DNA from: Marinoscillum furvescens DSM 4134
GTDB taxonomy: Bacteria > Bacteroidota > Bacteroidia > Cytophagales > Cyclobacteriaceae
Direction of reading: 5' to 3'
Length of the DNA stretch: 64,000 bases
Assembly: GCF_003386095.1 (NCBI RefSeq)
Contig: NZ_QREG01000021.1
Coordinates: forward strand, 62,001-126,000
Shown here: piece by piece, positions 17,848-25,990 of the stretch
How positions within the stretch are numbered: position 1 is the stretch's first letter
Layout: each line of letters begins with the position of its first letter
Made by a program: the position numbers and the translations under genes
The notes under the pieces: model-generated
What the model was told of the DNA's origin: nothing
What the model saw: the letters and a program-made list of their open reading frames with translations, nothing else
Databases searched by the model: none

Positions 17848-20436
17848 ATGTCCATGTCTATCGCTTTTTATAATGCACTGGAGTATGCTCCGGAGCAAGT
17901 AGAAGCATTTTCCCAAAACCTGAACGCGGTACTGGTGGTGTATCATGTCACTCAAAAGTGGCAACAACGAGCAAACACCACAAAACTAGATGGCCGAGTG
18001 CTTACCGCATCCACCCGCCCCCAACAGGGAGTTTATTTTATTCCAGAAGGATACAAGTATCAGTATGATGGTAAAATACTAACCATACTGCAGGAGCAGT
18101 CGCTCACAGCTGAAAAGCAGCTTAAAATGCTTGCTGGTAGCTATCCGCAAGGCTCTATTACCTTGATGGATGAAGACCTGCGTATCATATATACAGCCGG
18201 AGAAGGGTATTCGGATCAGGAGGTTGATCCAGAAGATCTGATAGACTTGTCAGCTGAGAAAGTCTTGATGCCAGAGGTTTTTCAGCCATTGAAACAGCAC
18301 ATACTGGCACTCAAACCCGGACAAAAGCAAGATATTGATTTAACCCTGAGAGGTAAAACCTTTCAGAATACCTGCAGTGCCGTCCTCGATGTGGACACAC
18401 GAAAGATTTACTATATCTTAAGGTCTTTAGATGTTACTGCGAAGCGATTTGTGCAGCTGGCGTTGCAAGAAAGTGAGGCACGCTACAGGTATATGATCGA
18501 GAGGAGCCGTGAGTTGATCTGTACACATGAGCCAGACGGAACTTACAAGTATGTTTCTCCTTCTGCTACAAGGCTAGTAGGCTATACACCTGGCGAATTG
18601 ATCGGTCGAAACCCGTATGATTTTTTTCACCCTGATGATATAGAATACATTCGTGAAAGCTCTCACGAACCGTCATTGAAAGGCCAAACTGATGGCAGCA
18701 TACAGTATCGTTTTAGGCGAAAAGATGGAACCTATATTTGGCTCGACTCATATACAAGCATAACGAAAGACGATACAGGAGAAGTGACATCCATACTTAC
18801 CGGGTCGCGGGATATTACGGCCGTGAAGGAAGCCGAGTTGCGCTGGAAGGAAAGCGAGCAGCGGTTTCGAGGAATCGCTGACAATATACCGGGTGTGATT
18901 TACCTGTGCCTTAACGACGAGCGCTTTTCCATGCAGTACCTCAATCAGGAAATAAAAAACCTAAGTGGATATGAACATGAAGATTTCCTCTCTGGCAGAG
19001 TGAGCTTTATAGACCTCTACCACCCAGAAGATAAGCCATACATTTTAGCTGAAGTAGAGGAAGCGCTTATGCGTAAGGAGCCATTTCACTGTACCTATAG
19101 GATTAAAAAGAAGGGTGCCGAAGGCTGGGTATGGGTGGATGAGTACGGTCAGGGAATTTATGAAGAGGGGGAGCTCAAATATTTGGAAGGAGTACTGCTA
19201 GACATTACTGAACGAAAAGAAGCTGAGGCCAAAATTTTGGAGCGTGAAGCAAACCTGGAAGCAATTATCGAAAGTACCAATAGTATTATCGGGTTGTTTG
19301 ATCGTGAACAGCGTTTAGTTGCCTACAATAAGAGATTTGCAGAAGTGACTTACCAAACCGAAAAGTTAGAGTTGTATAAGGGGATTGACCTTATAGGAAA
19401 GCTTGGAGGCTCCATGGCAGGCTTATTCGAGGGATTTCAGGAACGAGGCCTAAACGGGGAGAAATTCAATGAAACAATCGAATATCCAACCTCTGAGGGG
19501 GTGAAATATTATCTGTGTAGCCACAATCCAGTGTTTCAAAAAGGGGAGGTCACAGGGGTTTCGGTCTTCGTGGAAGATGTTACCGAACTGCGCAAATCTC
19601 AGGTGGAGCTAGAGCGGTATGCTACAAAACTGGAGCAGTTGGTATCTGAGCGAACTAAGGAGCTACATGCTAAAAACACTGAGCTCATGGCTGGAAACCG
19701 GGAGTTGGAGTTAACACTAAATGAGCTCAAATCAGCACAGGCCCAACTGATCCAATCTGAAAAGATGGCAAGTCTGGGTATGCTGGCGATGGGGATCGGA
19801 CATGAAATCAATAACCCTTTAAATTTTATTAAAAACGGTTGTTCGGGATTAGTGAGAGAGCTGGAAGATTTGGAGTGCTTTGACGACCAAGCTGTAGAGC
19901 CATTTTTGGAAATAATAAACGACGGGGTAGATAGAGCTGCAGAGATTGTAAGAAGCCTGAGTCGGTTTAGCAGACAGGTGCCATCAATGAGTGAAACTTG
20001 TCAGCTAGAAGCCATTGTGGATAATTGTCTGGTGATGTTGCATGCACAGATCAAGGGCCGGATAACGGTAGAAAAACACTACAATGATCATGTGCAACTT
20101 GCTGGTAATGAGGGTAAACTGCATCAGGCTTTTTTGAATATCCTCAGTAATGCAGTGCAGGCAATCGACCGGAATGGAACCATTTCTGTGACAATCCGAG
20201 AGACTGAAGCTTCCAAAGAAATCATCTTCGAAGATGATGGGGTAGGCATAGCACCCGAAAATATCGATCGAATAAGTGATCCTTTTTTCACAACAAAAGC
20301 CCCAGGAAAGGGGATTGGTATCGGATTGTTTATTACTTTTTCCATAATTAAAGAACACAGCGGTGAAGTGGAGGTGTACTCAACGCCCGGAAAGGGAGCT
20401 AAGTTTGTCCTCACTTTTCCTAATCAGATAGGTTAA
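17848..20436 (+). CDS. Multi-PAS sensor histidine kinase
   Basis: This is an 862-residue kinase with no transmembrane helices, so it is cytoplasmic. Residues 1-85 resemble a shrunken CheB methylesterase domain. Residues about 95-200 form a divergent PAS region, about 210-330 a PAS/PAC, about 335-455 a second PAS/PAC (PAS_3 type), and about 465-585 a third PAS. A coiled coil at 580-640 leads to the dimerisation domain with phospho-acceptor His652 in MGIGHEINNPLNFI. The HATPase domain ends the protein, with EDDGVGIAP and GKGIGIGLFI. The response regulator gene follows after 6 bases. The signal sensed cannot be told, and the absence of membrane segments points to an internal ligand. Confidence 0.93.
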   Translation: MSMSIAFYNALEYAPEQVEAFSQNLNAVLVVYHVTQKWQQRANTTKLDGRVLTASTRPQQGVYFIPEGYKYQYDGKILTILQEQSLTAEKQLKMLAGSYPQGSITLMDEDLRIIYTAGEGYSDQEVDPEDLIDLSAEKVLMPEVFQPLKQHILALKPGQKQDIDLTLRGKTFQNTCSAVLDVDTRKIYYILRSLDVTAKRFVQLALQESEARYRYMIERSRELICTHEPDGTYKYVSPSATRLVGYTPGELIGRNPYDFFHPDDIEYIRESSHEPSLKGQTDGSIQYRFRRKDGTYIWLDSYTSITKDDTGEVTSILTGSRDITAVKEAELRWKESEQRFRGIADNIPGVIYLCLNDERFSMQYLNQEIKNLSGYEHEDFLSGRVSFIDLYHPEDKPYILAEVEEALMRKEPFHCTYRIKKKGAEGWVWVDEYGQGIYEEGELKYLEGVLLDITERKEAEAKILEREANLEAIIESTNSIIGLFDREQRLVAYNKRFAEVTYQTEKLELYKGIDLIGKLGGSMAGLFEGFQERGLNGEKFNETIEYPTSEGVKYYLCSHNPVFQKGEVTGVSVFVEDVTELRKSQVELERYATKLEQLVSERTKELHAKNTELMAGNRELELTLNELKSAQAQLIQSEKMASLGMLAMGIGHEINNPLNFIKNGCSGLVRELEDLECFDDQAVEPFLEIINDGVDRAAEIVRSLSRFSRQVPSMSETCQLEAIVDNCLVMLHAQIKGRITVEKHYNDHVQLAGNEGKLHQAFLNILSNAVQAIDRNGTISVTIRETEASKEIIFEDDGVGIAPENIDRISDPFFTTKAPGKGIGIGLFITFSIIKEHSGEVEVYSTPGKGAKFVLTFPNQIG

Positions 20437-20442
20437 CCAGTT

Positions 20443-20832
20443 ATGCCACAGTATCCGGAAATACGCGTCCTGTATGTTGATGATGAGAAAGATAATTTAT
20501 TTGTTTTTCAAGCTAACTTTCAAAGAAAGTTTAATATTATCACAGCAGAATCTCCTCTCACAGCGCTAAAGCAATTGGATGAAGAGCGTGAAAGGCCTGT
20601 GGTGGTAATTAGTGACATGCGCATGCCCAAAATGAATGGTGTTCAATTCATCAAGAAAGCTAAGTCCAAGTACGATGATATCTCTTTTTTCATCATGACT
20701 GGCTTTGGCTTTAACCCCGAAATAGAAGAGGCAATGGAAGCCAACCTCATCGACCGGTATTTTACTAAGCCCTTCAATGTAAATGAAATCGAAGAAGTGA
20801 TCATCGACGCCTGGAAGCGCCAAGCAGGGTAA
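20443..20832 (+). CDS. Single-domain response regulator
   Basis: This is a 129-residue receiver domain with the full set of conserved residues: acidic pair Asp13/Asp14, phospho-acceptor Asp58 in VVISDMRMPKMNG, Thr86 in FIMTGF and Lys109 in FTKPF. There is no output domain, so it must act through another protein, as stand-alone CheY-like or RpfG-type receivers do. It is 6 bases downstream of the PAS histidine kinase gene, and the two are surely a cognate pair. The transcript ends at a hairpin shared with the convergent GH81 gene. Confidence 0.93.
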   Translation: MPQYPEIRVLYVDDEKDNLFVFQANFQRKFNIITAESPLTALKQLDEERERPVVVISDMRMPKMNGVQFIKKAKSKYDDISFFIMTGFGFNPEIEEAMEANLIDRYFTKPFNVNEIEEVIIDAWKRQAG

Positions 20833-20862
20833 AAAGAGCCATGTCTTACAACATGGCTCTGG
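20831..20862 (-). terminator. Terminator between response regulator and GH81 genes
   Basis: AGAGCCATGT (20835-20844) pairs perfectly with ACATGGCTCT (20851-20860). Read on the minus strand the stem is followed by TTTTT, so it best serves the GH81 gene. On the plus strand only GGTTGGTT follows, so it would be weaker there. Confidence 0.8.
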
Positions 20863-20866
20863 TTGG

Positions 20867-23800
20867 TTAACGTTTGATAAACTTTTCTATCGTGCCTCCA
20901 TCTGTTTTGAACAGGTACACCCCAGGAGCCAGTTCATCTATGGCTAGCCGATAACTGGTAGTAAGTGATTTGGTTTGAATCCATACTTTTCCGCCTAGAT
21001 CTATTACCTGAAACCCTTCATTTTCATTCAAGCCAGAAAGCTGAATCCATCGAGACGCAGGATTAGGGCTAATGCGAATTTTCTGTGCACTCTGACTACT
21101 CACCCTTGCATTACTACAGGTGCTCCCTACCGTGAAGTTGTGCCTGGATGACGAGGTATTATTTTCGCCACCAGTAGGCAAGCTGTAGGTGTAGTAGAAA
21201 TAGATGGTTTCACCAGCAGCTGCGGTGATTTGATACGGCTGATTCGGCGTGACGTGGTAGCCGGGATATCCTCCAGTAGGGCTGGTGCCGTAGTAGAGGA
21301 TGCACGTAGTGCTACCTACTCCTGCTGTACTCGGTACAAATGTAATCGTGGGATTAGGAGCGTCATCAGAAGTACTGGCGGAATAATCCCCTGTGGAGGC
21401 ATCAAACGAGCATCCTCCAGCAGATGTGTTAGCCGTAAACGTCAACCAGTTGATATTGAATCCGCTGCTGTTCGCATTGAGTTGTAAGGTTTGCACGCCA
21501 GCAGTGAGCGTGATGTTTTCAGTAATTGTGGTCCAGTTTTGCCATCCTCCTGTTCCAGTAAAACTAAAATCTGCAAGTGAATTGCCGCCTAGGCTGATAT
21601 CAAACATTTTGTTGGCTGTTCCTGCCGCAGCTACTCGTACCTCCAGGGTATAAGTGCCCGATTCTGCTACATCTACCTCATAGGTAAGCCAGTCTCCCTG
21701 ATCTATCCACCCCACATTTTCTCCTCCACCAGTATCTGTGCTGGTTTCGGTTTGGATACCACTCATGGAGGTGTAGGCTTCTGCCTCCAGCTGTCCGGGT
21801 ATCGGGTAGGCTGAGGTGCTGCCAGATGTTACGGTAAGGTTGGTACTGCCCGATACACCATCAGCAGTAGCAGTGATGGTGAAGTTGCCAGTAGCTGAAG
21901 GGGTGTAATGTCCCTGAGCGTCTATGGCCCCTCCAGTCGTGCTCCACGTAGGGTTGATGCTCATGGGGTCTCCATTTTGGTCAAAGCCCTGAGCTGTGTA
22001 TTGCTGTGTTTGATGCTGGCTGATCGTGGCTGCTGACGGACTTACGCTAATCGAGGCAAGTACAGGAGTGGGGTTAGAGCCACCGCAGTTGCCGACCTCA
22101 AAGCTATGCCGGCTATTGGAAGTGTTGTTTTCACCTCCCTGGGGTAAGCTATAGGTGTAATAAAAGTAGATGGTTTGGCCAGAACTGGCATTGATGGTAA
22201 ATGGCTGATTTGGGGTTACATTGTAGCCCGGATATCCGCCAGTAGGACTGGTGCCATAGTAGAGTATGCATGTGGTGTTGCCTACACCGCTTACTGTTGG
22301 TACAAATGTGATGGATGGATTGCTGCTGCCAGAGACCTCTGCGGTATAGTCTCCCGTAGCTGCGCTGAAGCTACAAGATGAAGTGCCGCTGGTCACTGTC
22401 ACTTGAGCTGTGCCTGAGATGCCCGAAGCAGTAGCTGTAACCGTAAAGGATCCCGCGGTAGTACCGGTAAAAAGGCCACTGCTGGCTATGTCTCCACCAG
22501 AAGCGGACCAGGTAGGCGAAATGGATACAGGGTCTCCGTTTTGATCATACCCCTGTGCAGTAAACTGCTGGGTGGATCCTTCAGGGATGGTTGTATTTGA
22601 TGGAGTGACCGAAATGCTGGAAAGCGCAGCACTAGCGGACACTGTCACGCTCGTGCTGGCTGTGACATCCCCCTCTGAAGCCGTAATGGTATAGGTGCCC
22701 GCAGTATTTGCACTATATTGACCGGAGGTACTGATGCTACCTCCGGTGGTGGACCAGGAAGGAGTGCTGGCTATAGAGTCACCAAACTGATCATAGCCTT
22801 GAGCAGTAAACTGGATCGTATTTCCTTCAGCTACCGCAGGGTTTTCGGGAGATATCACAAATGAAGAAAGCTCGGGCTGAGCAGTACCTTCGTAAGTAAA
22901 GGTCATGCGACCCAAATTAAACCCTCCACTGCCCACTTGTACGCGAATGACCTGTGTGCCAGCACTGAGACTTACATTGCTCACGGTTTTGTCTTCGTAG
23001 GTGCTCCAAGAAGGGTCATTCATAGACACGGTGATGCTGGGGCTGATTTGGGTGCCATTTTCATTTTCAAACCAAAAAGGACCACCACCGGAGCTGCTAC
23101 CTGAGGTATAGCGCAGTGTGACGGAGTAGTCACCTGCCTGGGCTACATCCACGGTATATTCCAGCCATTCACCACCGTCTATCCACCCCACAGTGTGCCC
23201 TTCTCCATTAGTAAAAGAAGCGTCTACAGCCTCTGAAGGCCTAAAGTCTCCTTCATTCCAACTGGTTGCATCACTATAACTCACACCTTGACCGGAGCCT
23301 CCTTCAAAGCTGTCGTAATACCCTGCCTCCAGCGTTCCTGGTATGGCAGTGGGGCTTCCCAGGTATGGGGTTTGTGCTCCTGACTGAATGCGTACAATAT
23401 TGGAAACGTTGAAATCGCTGCCCACATACACACGTGTATGGTAAGCAGGAAAGCCCGCCGGCACATTGGTGTCCGTAGCTTCGTAAGGGACGCTGGTATC
23501 AGTGCCTACCAGTAGATTGCCTCGATAAAACTCCACTTTGCTAATGGAAGAACCGGTAGCTGTTGCCGACAAGACCAAAGAGCCATTGGATGGTATTTCG
23601 TCGGTGCTGGCCGATAGCGTGATCGAAGCATTAAGATCTTTATTAGTCGCAGTTTCGCCAGCTGGTACGGTCATGGTATAGCCATCCGAAAACGAAACGG
23701 TGATGGCTGACGATCCGTAATTGTGTGCCACGTAGGTTTTAGTGCCGTTTTTCTGGAATACTGCTGCGATCGGGTAGTTGGCGGTGACTAATTCCGCTAC

Positions 23801-25912
23801 CTGACCCATGGCGTTCATGGTATGCAGCCAGTGATAAGTTTGTGCATCAGAGATGCCAAATTTGATGTTTCGGTCAGTATAAGAATTATACAGACTAAGG
23901 GCTTGAGCTGGATCTAAAAACGAAAGGAAACTCCAATACGTATCGTACCACAAGTTGTCATTTGGTACGTTGTTGAGTACGTCCGTTTTGGAAGTCATAC
24001 CATTCCAAACCTCTTGTACATACGCCGTATTATGTCCCATGTATAAGGCTCCCCCGTGTATTGGGTAGAGCTGGATGCCGTAGCTTGCCGCAATGTCTGA
24101 AGTCCACCAGGTACCATTGTCATATCCACCTCCCCATATCCTGGCCACCATTTCATGGGCATATTCCGGCTGAAAGGTCCGGTCGTTTTGGTCAAACCAA
24201 TACTCCTCAATGGCTGATTGCTCGGTGGTATAAAGGAAAATGCCCAAATCTCTAATGGCATCATTACCTGTCACCGTGCCCCAGTGGATGAGTGAGGAGT
24301 TAAACTGCATCGATTCGGAAGTAGACTCCTGGTCATTGCCAAAAGGCTCCGTGGCAAACCCATTAGCCCAGCAATGGCCTGCATAGGGACTAAAGTTTCT
24401 TAAAAATGGGAACATGGGGTCGGTGCGCGACGGGTTGGCGGCATCACGGATGAGTAAGTCGACCATGCCACCCCACTGGGATGCCCAGCCAGGCTGGTAT
24501 TGCTCAATAGCTGCGGCTGCATGAATGAAGTATCCCCAGTGAAAGTGGTGGTCGTTTAGGTTTTCGTCTTGACGGTGCCCAGCGGGATAACCAAGCATAC
24601 TTTTCCAGGTGTCGTTGTAGTAAAATAGGAAGGCCACTTCACCACCTTCGGAAGTAAACCAATCTTCAAGGCGGTTTTTGACTGTAGTCAAAAGCTGATC
24701 ACGGGCTTCTACATGCCCGATTTGGTCGGCTATATGTGCTGCCTGGATCAGGCGGTTCATGGCCTGGCCTTCATTGTAGGAGTCTGTCCAGGTAGCCAGA
24801 CCATCATTCTTTATCTGATCGATTTTTTGGTAGAGTGCGCCTGGGTCAAAACCATCGCTGTATTTGCCGAGGTTTGGTAGTGTAGGCAGTATTCCGCTAA
24901 AGGTGTTTTGAGTGGAAAAAGAATTGCTATGTAGGAGTTTGAGCTCTCCTCTGACGGTTTCGTAACTCATTCCTCCTGGCTGTGGAGAACTGGTTGCCAG
25001 CCGTGACCATTGGTGGGGAAGTAAGCCGAGAACAACATCGGTTTCGCTGCCTTCTTTGATGTCTGGAGTAACGGAAAAGGTGGCTAATACCTCACCATTG
25101 GATTCGTTGTATGACCAGCTGGTGGTCGTATTTTCGGGAAATACAAACGCGTGAGGCTCCAGGCTTGCAATAGCCGTATTGATGTCCACGCCAAAAGGGA
25201 GCATTGCCATGGACCAGTAATTTTTGCCGTTGAGTGAAGATGTATACACCCCGCCACTTCCTGTCCAGGTGGATCCGGCAGGCCCAAAGACGACAAAGTT
25301 GGCGTTGTTGTAGTTGTTGGTGATGATGATTTTGTTGCCATCGACAGAGGCGCCGGACGGATTGTGATTGACTACCACCTTAGCGAGATCAGCTGTGCCT
25401 TTGGTGAAATAAGTGAAAGGCATTCCTGTGCCCATGGTCGCATTAAAAGTTTTCCCTCCGCCGGACCAGTTCATGGTTACGGTCCAGTCGCTATGGTCTG
25501 AGGCAGTTGATTGTGTGACGTTTAGCCCGTCCACGCCAACGACTATTCCATTTACATCGCCCATAGGCTGCCGGTATTCGGAGGGTCCACTAGTGGGAGG
25601 TATGGTATAATTTATGGTGAGCCCATCCAGGCGTGATTTGTAAGATAGCGGGTAGTTGAAGGCCTGACCGCCATGGTTTTCTTTGATCAGGTTAGACCAC
25701 CAGTCATTGGTGGGTACGGGCATGCTTGCGGCACTGCCTGATAGGGTAGGGCTACCGGACGGAAAGGTGTTTCTTCCAGCTTGATCGGTGCCCGGAAATG
25801 TGGTGGTGTAGCTACCGCTACCTACTGAAATAATCTGAGCGTGTGAAATTTGTAAAATAGTGAGTAAACATACCAATAGAAGTGTTTTCCATTGGAAAAT
25901 TCGCGTTTTCAT
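20867..25912 (-). CDS. GH81 endo-beta-1,3-glucanase with duplicated CBM6 and CBM56 modules and a T9SS tail
   Basis: This 1681-residue secreted enzyme should cut beta-1,3-glucan such as laminarin, curdlan or fungal wall glucan. The signal peptide is about 1-25. The GH81 domain is at about 30-755, with PVPTNDWWSNL, DENLNDHHFHWGY (451-460 region) and the acidic cluster EPFGNDQESTSESMQF (522-537), which includes the expected catalytic acids. An Ig-like linker at 760-845 is followed by CBM6 (about 860-1008), two Big_2-like Ig domains (1014-1093 and 1097-1175), CBM56-like (1180-1277), a third Ig domain (1284-1363), a second CBM6 (1370-1495) and a second CBM56-like module (1501-1599). Residues 1608-1681 are a T9SS sorting domain with ISPNP. 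It lies 78 bases downstream of the GH16 gene, with a hairpin between. No SusC/SusD genes are near. Confidence 0.92.
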   Translation of the reverse strand: MKTRIFQWKTLLLVCLLTILQISHAQIISVGSGSYTTTFPGTDQAGRNTFPSGSPTLSGSAASMPVPTNDWWSNLIKENHGGQAFNYPLSYKSRLDGLTINYTIPPTSGPSEYRQPMGDVNGIVVGVDGLNVTQSTASDHSDWTVTMNWSGGGKTFNATMGTGMPFTYFTKGTADLAKVVVNHNPSGASVDGNKIIITNNYNNANFVVFGPAGSTWTGSGGVYTSSLNGKNYWSMAMLPFGVDINTAIASLEPHAFVFPENTTTSWSYNESNGEVLATFSVTPDIKEGSETDVVLGLLPHQWSRLATSSPQPGGMSYETVRGELKLLHSNSFSTQNTFSGILPTLPNLGKYSDGFDPGALYQKIDQIKNDGLATWTDSYNEGQAMNRLIQAAHIADQIGHVEARDQLLTTVKNRLEDWFTSEGGEVAFLFYYNDTWKSMLGYPAGHRQDENLNDHHFHWGYFIHAAAAIEQYQPGWASQWGGMVDLLIRDAANPSRTDPMFPFLRNFSPYAGHCWANGFATEPFGNDQESTSESMQFNSSLIHWGTVTGNDAIRDLGIFLYTTEQSAIEEYWFDQNDRTFQPEYAHEMVARIWGGGYDNGTWWTSDIAASYGIQLYPIHGGALYMGHNTAYVQEVWNGMTSKTDVLNNVPNDNLWYDTYWSFLSFLDPAQALSLYNSYTDRNIKFGISDAQTYHWLHTMNAMGQVAELVTANYPIAAVFQKNGTKTYVAHNYGSSAITVSFSDGYTMTVPAGETATNKDLNASITLSASTDEIPSNGSLVLSATATGSSISKVEFYRGNLLVGTDTSVPYEATDTNVPAGFPAYHTRVYVGSDFNVSNIVRIQSGAQTPYLGSPTAIPGTLEAGYYDSFEGGSGQGVSYSDATSWNEGDFRPSEAVDASFTNGEGHTVGWIDGGEWLEYTVDVAQAGDYSVTLRYTSGSSSGGGPFWFENENGTQISPSITVSMNDPSWSTYEDKTVSNVSLSAGTQVIRVQVGSGGFNLGRMTFTYEGTAQPELSSFVISPENPAVAEGNTIQFTAQGYDQFGDSIASTPSWSTTGGSISTSGQYSANTAGTYTITASEGDVTASTSVTVSASAALSSISVTPSNTTIPEGSTQQFTAQGYDQNGDPVSISPTWSASGGDIASSGLFTGTTAGSFTVTATASGISGTAQVTVTSGTSSCSFSAATGDYTAEVSGSSNPSITFVPTVSGVGNTTCILYYGTSPTGGYPGYNVTPNQPFTINASSGQTIYFYYTYSLPQGGENNTSNSRHSFEVGNCGGSNPTPVLASISVSPSAATISQHQTQQYTAQGFDQNGDPMSINPTWSTTGGAIDAQGHYTPSATGNFTITATADGVSGSTNLTVTSGSTSAYPIPGQLEAEAYTSMSGIQTETSTDTGGGENVGWIDQGDWLTYEVDVAESGTYTLEVRVAAAGTANKMFDISLGGNSLADFSFTGTGGWQNWTTITENITLTAGVQTLQLNANSSGFNINWLTFTANTSAGGCSFDASTGDYSASTSDDAPNPTITFVPSTAGVGSTTCILYYGTSPTGGYPGYHVTPNQPYQITAAAGETIYFYYTYSLPTGGENNTSSSRHNFTVGSTCSNARVSSQSAQKIRISPNPASRWIQLSGLNENEGFQVIDLGGKVWIQTKSLTTSYRLAIDELAPGVYLFKTDGGTIEKFIKR
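21116..21412 (-). repeat. Second copy of the CBM56-coding repeat
   Basis: This segment codes for residues 1501-1599 of the GH81 enzyme and is a diverged direct copy of 22082-22375. Both copies encode TTCILYYGTSPTGGYPGY and YFYYTYSLP with GGENNTS. The underlying DNA differs at many third positions, so the duplication is not recent. Confidence 0.85.
22082..22375 (-). repeat. First copy of the CBM56-coding repeat
   Basis: This segment codes for residues 1180-1277 of the GH81 enzyme. It pairs with the copy at 21116-21412. Together with the flanking Ig and CBM6 segments it shows that a block of binding modules was duplicated inside one gene. Confidence 0.85.
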
Positions 25913-25946
25913 AGTTGTAAGTTTAGATATGTGATTGGTTTAGGTA

Positions 25947-25982
25947 CTTCTGACCCCCAGATAAAGCACCAGAGGTCAGAAG
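25947..25982 (-). promoter_or_regulatory. Intercistronic hairpin between GH16 and GH81 genes
   Basis: CTTCTGACC (25947-25955) and GGTCAGAAG (25974-25982) are perfect inverted repeats of nine bases with an 18-base loop. They lie in the 78-base gap after the GH16 stop. No T run follows on the minus strand, so it is not a standard terminator. An RNA-processing or partial-attenuation hairpin that uncouples the two enzyme levels is more likely. Confidence 0.6.
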
Positions 25983-25990
25983 AGAAAAGA

